From a virus: a stretch of DNA of 31,720 nucleotides. The stretch covers positions 1-31,720 of IMG/VR virus record IMGVR_UViG_3300005095_000164. One strand, written 5' to 3'. This document shows, piece after piece, positions 1 through 6,496 of the stretch (position 1 is its first letter; every line of letters starts with the position of its first letter). A program made the position numbers and the translations under genes. The notes beneath the pieces are model-generated. The model did no database searches and had not been told where the DNA came from. It saw nothing but the letters and a program-made list of their open reading frames with translations.

Positions 1-1782
1 GTGCCGTGTGAAGATATTGTTAGAGAAGAAGACACTCAATTTATAATTGCAACCGCGGCTGTTGGTAAAGGAAAATATAATTTTTCCGAACTTTTTTTAA
101 ATAAAACAAATATAAAAGACTATGTTTTTCTTGATAACCTCAACTGTAATGATTCGGAGACTTTTTTGGATTGTTTAAATAAGAATAATCAAACAATTAA
201 AGCTTATAGTTTGTATTTGGATGGCGAGTATAGCCAAGAAGAACTGGAGAGAAAAATAAAATATGTAATGAGTGGAAGTTATGTAAATGTTCCTAAGTAT
301 GATATTTTAGTTTATAAGCCTGAGTCAATACAGAATTTAGATTTGTATAATAAACAACCTTGCGAAAATACGGGAGCTTTAACTACTCCAGCGCCTTTGC
401 AACTTGATAATTTAAACGACTATAAAACCAAGGCAGTTGAAATTGATTTTGTTGCGGCACAAGGTCTTTATATACAAAGGAGCGATGATGATGGGGATGT
501 TTATATAGAAAGTTTTTCTATCTCAACTCAAGTTATAATACTTAAAAGAGATAGTAATGGAAATCTTATAAAAGTAAAAGATGAGGTGGTTACTTTAACG
601 GGAAGCTCTGCGATTCCTATCAGAAGAACTTTTCGTTTTGAATTAGATGAGGCTGGTCAATACTATATTCAATTTAAAAACCTCACAAAAAATGATTCAA
701 GCTGTGAGGGTAAAAAAACAGATTCACAAAGAACAAAAGCTGGGAGCGTGGTAATTGAAAATGTAAAATCAATCCTAACTACAACAAACAAATTTAGATT
801 TGATGATACAACTCTCTTAGTATTTAAGCTATTAATAAATGAGTCTCTTGGGCAACAAAATTCTCTTAAAATTAGTGTTAAGGCTAATAGAGTTGGGCTT
901 TCAAAACTAAAAGATGTTGTGCCTTATATTTATAATAAATCTAAATTGCCTAACCTAACCAACTCATTTCAACTTAATGACGAAGTCAATGTTAAGCTGG
1001 ACTCAAAAAAATCCGTTTATGACTGGCTAACAAATTTATTAAGACCTCGCTTCTACTATATAAAGCCAACCTTGAGTGGTTTTGAAATAGAAAAATTTAG
1101 AGATAACAAGCCAGTTGTGGCTGTTTTCGACACTAATAATATTAAGAAGGGTTCTCTTAAATTTACGGCTTCGCCGCTGGTTGATTTTTCATATGACTGT
1201 TATGAAGGAGTGTATTATGCCGAGAATGGCGAGAAAATGTCAGAATTTTACCCAGTTCGCGGCTATTATCCCCAAAAAATCGATGTTTTCGGGCTGAACA
1301 ATCAAAACGATGTGGCAGCCTATCTAAGGATGTTGTGGTATCAAAAAATCAAAGAGAATGAATCTTGCGAACTTGTAACAACTTTAGAAGGGCTTACTGT
1401 AGAATTAGGGGATAGAGTGAAAATTCTTGATATTTATGATAATGATTTTATCTTTAATAGTAAGATACTGGATATTACCAATAACAAAATATTTGTATTG
1501 GATGATTTTGAACACATTTACAATCAAGAAGAAAGTTATTTTCTTCTGGTTAAAAGCGGCGAGAAAATAGAAAGTTTTTCTATTATTGGTGTTAATAGGA
1601 AAGAAATAGAGTTAGATAGAAATATAGATATTGAGCTGGAAGGCGCTAATTTCGTAATACTTAAAAACGAGGGGTCATTTAAAGATTTTTATGTTAAAGA
1701 GATTTCTCCTCAAGATAAAAACGAAGTAAAACTTAAACTACTAAAATATAGCGACGAGCCTTATACTCACATTCCAGCTTAA
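1..1782 (+). CDS. Tail tip protein, J-like host-specificity protein (5' truncated)
   Basis: The reading frame is open from the first base, so the GTG at position 1 is probably internal and the protein has lost its N-terminus at the window edge. The first residues (VREEDTQFIIATAAVGKG) resemble the part of lambda J-family tail-tip proteins where a conserved N-terminal region meets the first beta domain. Further on, the stretch around residues 265-300 (TTLLVFKLLINESLGQQNSL, then KISVKANRVG) matches the J-family pattern of a value-limiting beta domain before the central hub. J proteins form the tail tip and contact the receptor. Family membership comes from recalled motifs and not from a search. 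Downstream are a terminator and two small genes that probably belong to the same tail module. The rightward gene cut off at the other window end could be the missing front of this gene. Confidence 0.7.
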   Translation: MPCEDIVREEDTQFIIATAAVGKGKYNFSELFLNKTNIKDYVFLDNLNCNDSETFLDCLNKNNQTIKAYSLYLDGEYSQEELERKIKYVMSGSYVNVPKYDILVYKPESIQNLDLYNKQPCENTGALTTPAPLQLDNLNDYKTKAVEIDFVAAQGLYIQRSDDDGDVYIESFSISTQVIILKRDSNGNLIKVKDEVVTLTGSSAIPIRRTFRFELDEAGQYYIQFKNLTKNDSSCEGKKTDSQRTKAGSVVIENVKSILTTTNKFRFDDTTLLVFKLLINESLGQQNSLKISVKANRVGLSKLKDVVPYIYNKSKLPNLTNSFQLNDEVNVKLDSKKSVYDWLTNLLRPRFYYIKPTLSGFEIEKFRDNKPVVAVFDTNNIKKGSLKFTASPLVDFSYDCYEGVYYAENGEKMSEFYPVRGYYPQKIDVFGLNNQNDVAAYLRMLWYQKIKENESCELVTTLEGLTVELGDRVKILDIYDNDFIFNSKILDITNNKIFVLDDFEHIYNQEESYFLLVKSGEKIESFSIIGVNRKEIELDRNIDIELEGANFVILKNEGSFKDFYVKEISPQDKNEVKLKLLKYSDEPYTHIPA

Positions 1783-1789
1783 TTAAAAG

Positions 1790-1804
1790 AGAGGCTTCGC
1801 CTCT
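1790..1804 (+). terminator. Hairpin terminator after the J-like gene
   Basis: Perfect 6-bp stem AGAGGC/GCCTCT with a TTC loop, 8 bp after the stop codon and followed by TTGTTCCT. The same hairpin follows the tape measure gene (10563-10577) and, on the minus strand, the portal (4189-4201) and tail tube (27124-27136) genes. In each case the dispersed inverted-repeat element follows directly. Confidence 0.75.
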
Positions 1805-1806
1805 TG

Positions 1807-1889
1807 TTCCTGAAAAAAGGAAAAGGTTAGCTCTTACAGGAAAGTTTAAATCTTGCAAAAAATAATCTCCCTTCTCTTTCTTTAAGGAA
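1807..1889. repeat. Dispersed inverted-repeat element, copy E1
   Basis: The left end TTCCTGAAAAAAGGAAAAGG is an imperfect inverted repeat of the right end, which finishes CTTTCTTTAAGGAA. The spacer is about 45 bp. Elements with the same two ends occur about ten times in the window, nearly always between a gene end and the next feature. Confidence 0.6.
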
Positions 1890-1918
1890 AAAAGAAAACC
1901 TCAATCAACCAACCAACT

Positions 1919-1947
1919 TTGCCATTTCCAGCCAAACATAGTATAAT
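1919..1947 (+). promoter_or_regulatory. Sigma70-type promoter for the 1971 gene
   Basis: TTGCCA (1919-1924), 17-bp spacer, TATAAT (1942-1947). An AAAAAAGGA ribosome-binding site and the ATG at 1971 follow. Confidence 0.6.
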
Positions 1948-1970
1948 TAAAACTAAAAAAGGAATCCAGA

Positions 1971-2468
1971 ATGACACTACCCGCAAAACCAGTCCAGCTA
2001 ATTTTATCAGATAATACAATAAAAATATTTGAAACAGAAGGCGGCTCAATTATAACAAGCCCAGCTAATATTACCACTCAAAAACTCCAAGCTAAATTCA
2101 TTTTAAACAGTAACCAAAGAGAGCTTTTTTATCTATTCTTAAATAATTTTATAAAAAGCGATGACGATTTTTTCCAATTAGAATACAGCGATACATTTTT
2201 TGATGTGACTGGACCTGTTGGAAATATTCAAGAAAAAGAAAAAGATAGACATTATGAGATAGATTGTGTTTTTATAATTAAAAAAGATATATGTTCTCAG
2301 GTAAAGGCTGAAATTGTTAAAAGCTCCGCGGATTTAATTAAGGTATTAGATTATGAAGATATATATACAGAAGATGTTAGCCAATGTAGTTTAGAAAAAT
2401 CCGAGTTGATTGAGTATTCCAACTGGCTTATCCAGTTGTTAAATTTAATAAAAATAGAGGAGCTATAA
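1971..2468 (+). CDS. Small phage protein of unknown function, probably tail-associated
   Basis: A 165-residue protein with a good Shine-Dalgarno site (AAGGAATCC) before the ATG. It is predicted to be soluble, mixed beta and helix. I do not recognise the family. Residues about 35-65 (AKFILNSNQRELFYLFLNNF, then a short F-Q-L-E-Y strand) resemble residues about 55-85 of the next gene, where a beta strand is followed by an aromatic helix and then FKID. The two may therefore share a domain. Position directly after the tail-tip gene and one base before the next ATG argues for an accessory tail role. The cysteines near the C-terminus show no clear metal-binding spacing. No signal peptide or membrane segment is visible. 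Confidence 0.55.
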   Translation: MTLPAKPVQLILSDNTIKIFETEGGSIITSPANITTQKLQAKFILNSNQRELFYLFLNNFIKSDDDFFQLEYSDTFFDVTGPVGNIQEKEKDRHYEIDCVFIIKKDICSQVKAEIVKSSADLIKVLDYEDIYTEDVSQCSLEKSELIEYSNWLIQLLNLIKIEEL

Positions 2469-2469
2469 A

Positions 2470-2802
2470 ATGGAAAATCTTGATACAAAAAAATTTGGCA
2501 AGCCGCTTGTTTCTTCATATACTAAAAGTATTAACCTTGGTATAAGAGCCATAAATAAAGATTTTGAAGACGATTCCGTTAAATTTAATAAAAACTATGT
2601 AGGAGGAGCTGTTGTTGTAAATGTAGTTTTAAAATTCAATATTAAGTTTTTAGATGATTGGGACTTCTTCTATTACTATATTTTAAAAAATGGGGCGGAG
2701 TATTTTAAAATAGATAATAAAATATATAAAGTAATAGAGAATCCTAAAACAACTATTCAAGCTAACTTAGTTTCGGTTAGTTTTAAGGCTGAGGTTCATT
2801 AA
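2470..2802 (+). CDS. Small phage protein of unknown function, cotranscribed with the 1971 gene
   Basis: A 110-residue protein starting one base after the stop of the preceding gene, with the site GAGGAGC overlapping that gene's end, so translation is probably coupled. It is beta-rich (GGAVVVNVVLKFNIKFLDDW) with an aromatic stretch FFYYYILKNGAEYFKID. This segment has the same pattern as the middle of the upstream protein. Short proteins of this shape are common in siphovirus tail modules, so a tail accessory or tip-assembly role is plausible, but it rests on location only. The gene ends in a convergent arrangement with the minor head gene, with element E2 between them. Confidence 0.55.
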   Translation: MENLDTKKFGKPLVSSYTKSINLGIRAINKDFEDDSVKFNKNYVGGAVVVNVVLKFNIKFLDDWDFFYYYILKNGAEYFKIDNKIYKVIENPKTTIQANLVSVSFKAEVH

Positions 2803-2827
2803 GATTGAGGAAATCTTTATTTGTTTT

Positions 2828-2997
2828 TTCCTTAAAGAAGAAGAAAGAGGGGGATTGGATTTCTCTTCTTTTGGATTCTTTCTTTCTTTAGCTTGGGTTT
2901 CTTTTTTTTTAAAGAGAGAGATTTGATGTGATAGATAGATGTTTCTTTTCTTTTATTAAAAAGCACCACTTTTCTTTTTTTAAGGAACTCAAAGCTC
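2828..2997. repeat. Dispersed inverted-repeat element, copy E2 (long, possibly two nested copies)
   Basis: Lies between the convergent genes ending at 2802 and 3012. The left end TTCCTTAAAGAAGAAGAAAG and the right end, finishing CTTTTTTTAAGGAA, are the family ends. The interior holds further pyrimidine-rich and AAAGAG-type half-ends, so it may be two overlapping copies. It probably acts as a two-way terminator region. Confidence 0.5.
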
Positions 2998-3011
2998 TCT
3001 TTTATTATTTA

Positions 3012-4076
3012 TCATTTATAAGTATTAGTTAATTGAAGAAAAATATTAACCATTTCTTTTTGGCTTAAAAAGCCACAAGTTTTAACTCCTCTTTTGTTTT
3101 TTTTGCAATATATAAAGTCTTTAATTTTAAGGTCTTTATTTTTGTCTTTTAGATAAAGAATATCTTTTAGCTTTTTCTTTCCAATTATCTTTTCTGCAAT
3201 TTTTGGATGTTCCATTATAAAATCATCAAATTCGTAACCTAAATGTTTTGGTCCCGAAATAGCTTGGCGCAAATATCTGTCTCTGTCTCTCTTATCTTGT
3301 ATTAATACAAGATGACTTCTGCAATTAAAATGTAAAGGCGGAACGGCTCCCGTGGCTTCTCTACTTATATATTTTTTCTTTGGGTAAAAATTATTATCGT
3401 GTTTTATACAAATAGGACTCGTTCTACTATCCAGAGTTGCCACATATAACCAGCCCTCAGCCTTCATTTCTTTCTCAATTTCACTTTTAATTCTTTCTCT
3501 ATATACCTTTGCGGTAGTTCTATATATTGTTTTAAACCTGCCCTCTAAATTACTTAAATACACATTTATGTCCGCAAACTTCTCTTTCAAACCAACACTT
3601 CCCTTGTAATTTTTATCAAAAATCTTCTCATTAACTCCCATATCAGCCATAGCCTCCATTAGCTCCAGCGCTTTCTTTTTATTTATTGCATTTGCACCTT
3701 TTAAAAGTTCATTTATAGTATAACCCAAAATCTCATCCTTTAAGCTTAAGCTTATTTTTGATAGGCTTGCAGTTAGTAAATCTTCACTCAGCTTTCCTTT
3801 ATATTGTATTAATGCGATTTCTTTTTCTGTTTGTAAATGTGTATTTAGGTCTTCCTCTATATTAAAGTTGTTTAATTGTTCTTTTAGCTCTTTTTTAAAT
3901 TTAGTTAGGATAGTTTTAGTTTGAGCTTTGTTTGCGTTCTCAAGTAATATTGTATATTTTTTTAGTAGGTCGTATAAATTATCTATTAGATTGTTTAAGT
4001 TTGAATGTTTTAGGTTGTAGTGTAGTAGTTCTTTTAGTAGTTCTTGTTCTAATTCTCTTTTAAGTTGTTGTGTCAT
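3012..4076 (-). CDS. Minor head protein, SPP1 gp7 / Mu F-like head morphogenesis family
   Basis: A 354-residue protein, start ATG at 4076 preceded by AAAGGAAACCAAG. The N-terminal two thirds are helical and charged. Residues about 209-254 carry the family signature: WLYVATLDSRTSPICIKHD, then PPLHFNCRSHLVLI, in which the C...C...H...CRS residues suggest a metal-binding fold. In the SPP1 gp7 / Mu gpF family this domain marks a minor capsid protein that binds the portal and helps DNA ejection or head assembly. It lies directly downstream of the portal gene on the same strand, the usual order. About 90 residues follow the signature, with clusters of lysine. A two-Cys motif (CKKNKRGVKTC) near residue 330 is an extra feature. 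It is called from motif recognition. Confidence 0.85.
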   Translation of the reverse strand: MTQQLKRELEQELLKELLHYNLKHSNLNNLIDNLYDLLKKYTILLENANKAQTKTILTKFKKELKEQLNNFNIEEDLNTHLQTEKEIALIQYKGKLSEDLLTASLSKISLSLKDEILGYTINELLKGANAINKKKALELMEAMADMGVNEKIFDKNYKGSVGLKEKFADINVYLSNLEGRFKTIYRTTAKVYRERIKSEIEKEMKAEGWLYVATLDSRTSPICIKHDNNFYPKKKYISREATGAVPPLHFNCRSHLVLIQDKRDRDRYLRQAISGPKHLGYEFDDFIMEHPKIAEKIIGKKKLKDILYLKDKNKDLKIKDFIYCKKNKRGVKTCGFLSQKEMVNIFLQLTNTYK

Positions 4077-4099
4077 CTTGGTTTCCTTTTATATTTTTT

Positions 4100-4201
4100 T
4101 TCCTTAAAGAAAAGAAGAAGGGTGGTCTTTCTCTTGGTAGTTAGCTTTTCTCTCTTTTAGGACTCTCTCTTTTTTCTTTTTTAGGATAGAGGCGAAGCCT
4201 C
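4100..4201. repeat. Dispersed inverted-repeat element E3 with gene-end hairpin
   Basis: The end TTCCTTAAAGAAAAGAAG at 4100 and the partner end, finishing TTTTTTAGGAT at about 4187, frame a pyrimidine-rich centre. On the minus strand the hairpin GAGGC-TTC-GCCTC (4189-4201) comes first, just after the portal stop, and then the element, the same order as at 1790 and 10563. It separates the portal and minor head genes, so some termination or RNA processing inside this operon is likely. Confidence 0.55.
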
Positions 4202-4207
4202 AAAAAA

Positions 4208-5569
4208 CTACAAGCTATTAGCTAACATTCCCATTTCTTCTTCAATCTTTCTCTCTTCGTCTTCATTTTCCCTCTCTATTTTAAGGATATTTGTATCTTT
4301 AATATTATCGCGAAGTGTAGCTCTACTTATAATATTATCATCCACAAGCTTAATTCCAAGCTCTATTGCCTCCAAATCTGTTATTAAGCTATCCAAATCT
4401 TTGTTAAAAGTTATAGACACTTTAGGAGTATAAGCTAAATGCCCAAACATTATATTTGTTGCAACAATCAAAACCTCATTAAATTTGTCTTCTAAGCCCT
4501 GTATAAACCCTTTTAGCTCCGCAGAGGTCTCCTGTAGTCTTATTTTGGCTTCGGCAGCCGTCATAGTTTTTGAGGTTATAAAAGAATAAATTTCCGACTT
4601 CAAATCCTCCTTCAATTCTTTTAGCTCGTTAGTAAGCGCATTGTAGGGCGCTTCGGGTAAGGTTTCAATTTGAATATTTTCCTCTAATCCTAATACCAGC
4701 GTCTCTGCGTCTTTTATTGCATTTTGATTACTATTAAGAGCCTTTTTAACTTCGTTTTGACTATCGTCAGCCTTAACTATATAATAAGGAATCCCCATAC
4801 TATTTGCATACTTCAATTTTCTGGTTTGTATTTCAATTAAATTAAACGAAAGCTCCAAAATATTATAAGGAGGTATCGCTGCCTCTATACTAACATTTTC
4901 GCCAAATAGAATTAATGGACACATTTCTTCTTCTTTCTCTTCCTCCAAAAAATAATCTCCACTATGACTATCTTCCAAATAAACCGCAACTTGTTTACCA
5001 AAAACTAAATACAAGTAATTATTAAAATGTTCTTCTAAAACAGGAAAAGGCACTTCTTTTTTAGGAACTTTTTTCAAAAAGGCAACTCCCTCAATCTTCC
5101 CCTCAACTGTTCTAATATTAACTATATCCTCTCTCTTAACTATACTCAAAAAAGGATTTCCTCCAGAATTTTCCACATAAACCCCTGCATAACCAGCCAC
5201 AAGAACCTCTTGTATTACTTCGTTTACCAATTGTATAAAAGTTTTATTTGCACCATTAACATTATATAAAAATTTATCTATCTTATCTTTGTTTACTCCA
5301 GCTTTTCTTATCTTCGGCTCTGTTTTAAGTAAGAGAGACATTTTCTTTTTTACAGAGCTATATATATAGTTTTTGGTATTTGCAGTTTCAAGTCTTTTTG
5401 TATAAGCTTCAAAACTTTCTCTATCATCTTTTGTAATAAAATTTATAAGGTTATCTCTTAGTTTAACACCTCCTTCAAATGCAATTCTAACCTTTGATAG
5501 TTCTTCTTTATACAAATCTTGATTTTCGTTTTTTATTAGAGAAAAATCTATTTTTTGTGGAAAATTCAT
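4208..5569 (-). CDS. Portal protein (DUF4055 / SPP1 gp6-like)
   Basis: A 453-residue protein. I place the start at the ATG at 5569, which has AAAGGATTTAATA before it. An upstream ATG at 5641 would add 24 basic residues without a comparable site. Features matching portal proteins of the DUF4055 type are: an N-terminal helix with repeated R-E-S-F-E-A-Y-T-K-R pattern, a central beta-rich wing, the segment PPYNILELSFNLIEIQTRKL, and a C-terminal helical stem with TMTAAEAKIRLQETSAELKG. That last segment is highly typical of this family. The portal forms a dodecameric ring at the capsid vertex and docks the terminase. It is followed by the minor head gene. Terminase and capsid lie 15 kb away on the same strand, an unusual separation. 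Confidence 0.85.
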   Translation of the reverse strand: MNFPQKIDFSLIKNENQDLYKEELSKVRIAFEGGVKLRDNLINFITKDDRESFEAYTKRLETANTKNYIYSSVKKKMSLLLKTEPKIRKAGVNKDKIDKFLYNVNGANKTFIQLVNEVIQEVLVAGYAGVYVENSGGNPFLSIVKREDIVNIRTVEGKIEGVAFLKKVPKKEVPFPVLEEHFNNYLYLVFGKQVAVYLEDSHSGDYFLEEEKEEEMCPLILFGENVSIEAAIPPYNILELSFNLIEIQTRKLKYANSMGIPYYIVKADDSQNEVKKALNSNQNAIKDAETLVLGLEENIQIETLPEAPYNALTNELKELKEDLKSEIYSFITSKTMTAAEAKIRLQETSAELKGFIQGLEDKFNEVLIVATNIMFGHLAYTPKVSITFNKDLDSLITDLEAIELGIKLVDDNIISRATLRDNIKDTNILKIERENEDEERKIEEEMGMLANSL

Positions 5570-5612
5570 TATTAAATCCTTTTTTTTTGAATTTTTTGTA
5601 TTTTTTTTGATT

Positions 5613-5622
5613 ATTATACCTA
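5613..5622 (-). promoter_or_regulatory. Leftward promoter of the portal operon
   Basis: On the minus strand, AGGTATAAT (TATAAT at 5618-5613) lies about 45 bp upstream of the portal ATG. It is back to back with the rightward promoter at 5645-5656. Confidence 0.55.
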
Positions 5623-5644
5623 TTAAAGTTTTTAAAGTCAAAAA

Positions 5645-5656
5645 TTGTGGTATAAT
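5645..5656 (+). promoter_or_regulatory. Rightward extended -10 promoter
   Basis: TTGTGGTATAAT, an extended -10 box. The same form occurs at 14764, 19310 (-), 20742 (-) and 30174 (-). It would drive the 43-residue ORF at 5683. Confidence 0.6.
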
Positions 5657-5682
5657 ATATATATAGAAAAGGAAATGCGGGA

Positions 5683-5814
5683 ATGTTTTCGCAAGATTTT
5701 ATCTCTTATCTCGGTTTCCTTCTTCTGATTCTTCTTATTTTTTCCTCTTATTCTCTTATTATTATTCTTATCTTTGATATTCTTTGTTATCTGTGTTTTG
5801 ACACATTTCATTAA
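5683..5814 (+). CDS. Small hydrophobic membrane protein, 43 residues
   Basis: It starts MFSQDFISYLGFLLLILLIF and continues as almost unbroken hydrophobic sequence for about 35 residues, enough for one or two membrane spans. It has its own extended -10 promoter (TATAAT at 5651-5656) and AAGGA nine bases before the ATG. A competing ATG at 5676 gives only 17 residues and is too near the ribosome-binding site. The stop codon overlaps the first copy of an 11-bp tandem repeat. Function is unknown. A small membrane protein with a private promoter between two late operons could be a holin/antiholin, a superinfection-exclusion peptide or a type I toxin-like peptide; nothing in the sequence decides between these. 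Confidence 0.5.
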   Translation: MFSQDFISYLGFLLLILLIFSSYSLIIILIFDILCYLCFDTFH

Positions 5815-5854
5815 CTTTTCATTAACTTTTTATTAATCTTTCGTTAATCTTTTG
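5811..5854. repeat. Four tandem 11-bp repeats (TTAACTTTTCA-like)
   Basis: TTAACTTTTCA, TTAACTTTTTA, TTAATCTTTCG and TTAATCTTTTG follow each other without gaps (5811, 5822, 5833, 5844). One helical turn per copy suggests a protein-binding array or iterons. It is found at R1 only and not at R2 or R3. Confidence 0.7.
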
Positions 5855-5880
5855 TGTTTTTTAGTGATTTTTGATGGTTT

Positions 5881-6060
5881 TGCCACATCCTGCCACATAG
5901 CCTGCCAGTAGGAAACGCCCAGCCACAGGGGCTTTGCGAGGATTCGTGCCACTTCCTGCCACATTCTGCCACATTATGCCAAGAGAATTTTCGATGTGGC
6001 ATAGCGCGCAAACGCCCTTGTAGTGGGGCTTTGCGAGGATTTTCTGCCACATTGCCAGTA
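5881..6060. promoter_or_regulatory. Control region R1, left arm (TGCCA decamers plus two GC hairpins)
   Basis: TGCCA sites begin at 5881, 5891 and 5903, then at 5947, 5957, 5967 and 5977 (exactly 10 bp apart), then 6045 and 6053. An opposite-strand TGTGGCA is at 5995-6001. Two GC-rich hairpins lie between the clusters: AAACGCCC with GGGCTTT (5913-5935) and GCAAACGCCC with GGGCTTTGC (6008-6034). Read outward (leftward), it has the same order of parts as the right arm at 6314-6424, with one extra hairpin and site cluster. Confidence 0.75.
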
Positions 6061-6145
6061 AAATCGCAGAAAATTGATTTATAAATTTTAGGTATTCGTC
6101 GTCTTATATAGTGGTTATCTTGGCTGGACTTTCGTGTGTTTTTTT

Positions 6146-6230
6146 TTCCTGAAAGAAAGGAAGTGGATGGGATTTTCTCTTGACATTGTTATCTTTCTTG
6201 TAAGCTCAACCTTTTCCCTTTTTTAAGGAA
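6146..6230. repeat. Dispersed inverted-repeat element E4 inside R1
   Basis: The ends TTCCTGAAAGAAAGGAAG and CCTTTTTTAAGGAA pair imperfectly around a pyrimidine-rich centre. Closely similar copies sit in the same place in R2 (25382) and R3 (31226). Confidence 0.65.
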
Positions 6231-6231
6231 T

Positions 6232-6281
6232 GCGAAGCGAAGCGTAGCTATTTTATACAATACATTACACACTTGTTACAC
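6232..6281. promoter_or_regulatory. R1 core: GCGAAG repeats and two TTACAC sites
   Basis: GCGAA-GCGAA-GCGTAGC (from 6233) is followed by TTACAC at 6265-6270 and again at 6276-6281, 11 bp apart. TTACAC is close to the half-site of the dyad at 6464-6483 read on the other strand. The same core is found at 25468-25519 and 31309-31359. Confidence 0.65.
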
Positions 6282-6313
6282 TATTTTTTATTTTTTAAAA
6301 ATTATATAAAAGA

Positions 6314-6424
6314 TGTGGCAATGTGGCATAAAAACCCTGCAAATGCCCAGCCACAGGGCGTTTGCGAGCCTTGCCACATCCGAAATTCTCTTGGCATTCA
6401 CTGGCATTATGTGGCAGAATGCCA
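6314..6424. promoter_or_regulatory. Control region R1, right arm
   Basis: Order: TGTGGCA (6314), TGTGGCA (6322), the hairpin GCAAATGCCC/GGGCGTTTGC with 7-base loop AGCCACA (6339-6365), TGCCACAT (6372), then TGGCA at 6392, 6402 and 6412 (period 10) and TGCCA at 6420. It is matched almost part for part by 25553-25663 and 31393-31503. Confidence 0.75.
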
Positions 6425-6463
6425 GATAAAAAGACCTAAAACTGCTCAAATCAGACCCTATAT

Positions 6464-6483
6464 TTGTGTAATACACTACACAA
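6464..6483. promoter_or_regulatory. Dyad TTGTGTA-N6-TACACAA upstream of the tape measure operon promoter
   Basis: Perfect 7+7 inverted repeat with a 6-bp spacer. Its centre is about 60 bp upstream of the expected start of transcription from the promoter at 6497-6526, a position typical for an activator that contacts RNA polymerase. The 6+6 form is kept at 25691-25708 and 31541-31558. Confidence 0.7.
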
Positions 6484-6496
6484 ACAAGCTAAAATT

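Noticed and set aside
1807-1889. Group I/II intron or splice-like signal (polypyrimidine tract followed by AGG)
   Set aside because: The resemblance is only to eukaryotic splice sites. The elements lie between genes, lack catalytic intron structure, and are better explained as inverted repeats.
5005-5569. Portal start at 5641 giving 24 extra residues
   Set aside because: The ATG at 5569 has a well-placed AAAGGA, while the extra residues are basic low-complexity sequence that covers the likely promoter (TATAAT at 5618-5613).
5881-6060. Integron attC-like recombination sites in the GC hairpins
   Set aside because: The stems lack the conserved attC core sites and spacer structure, there is no integron integrase, and they lie in a regular array of TGCCA sites next to promoters.
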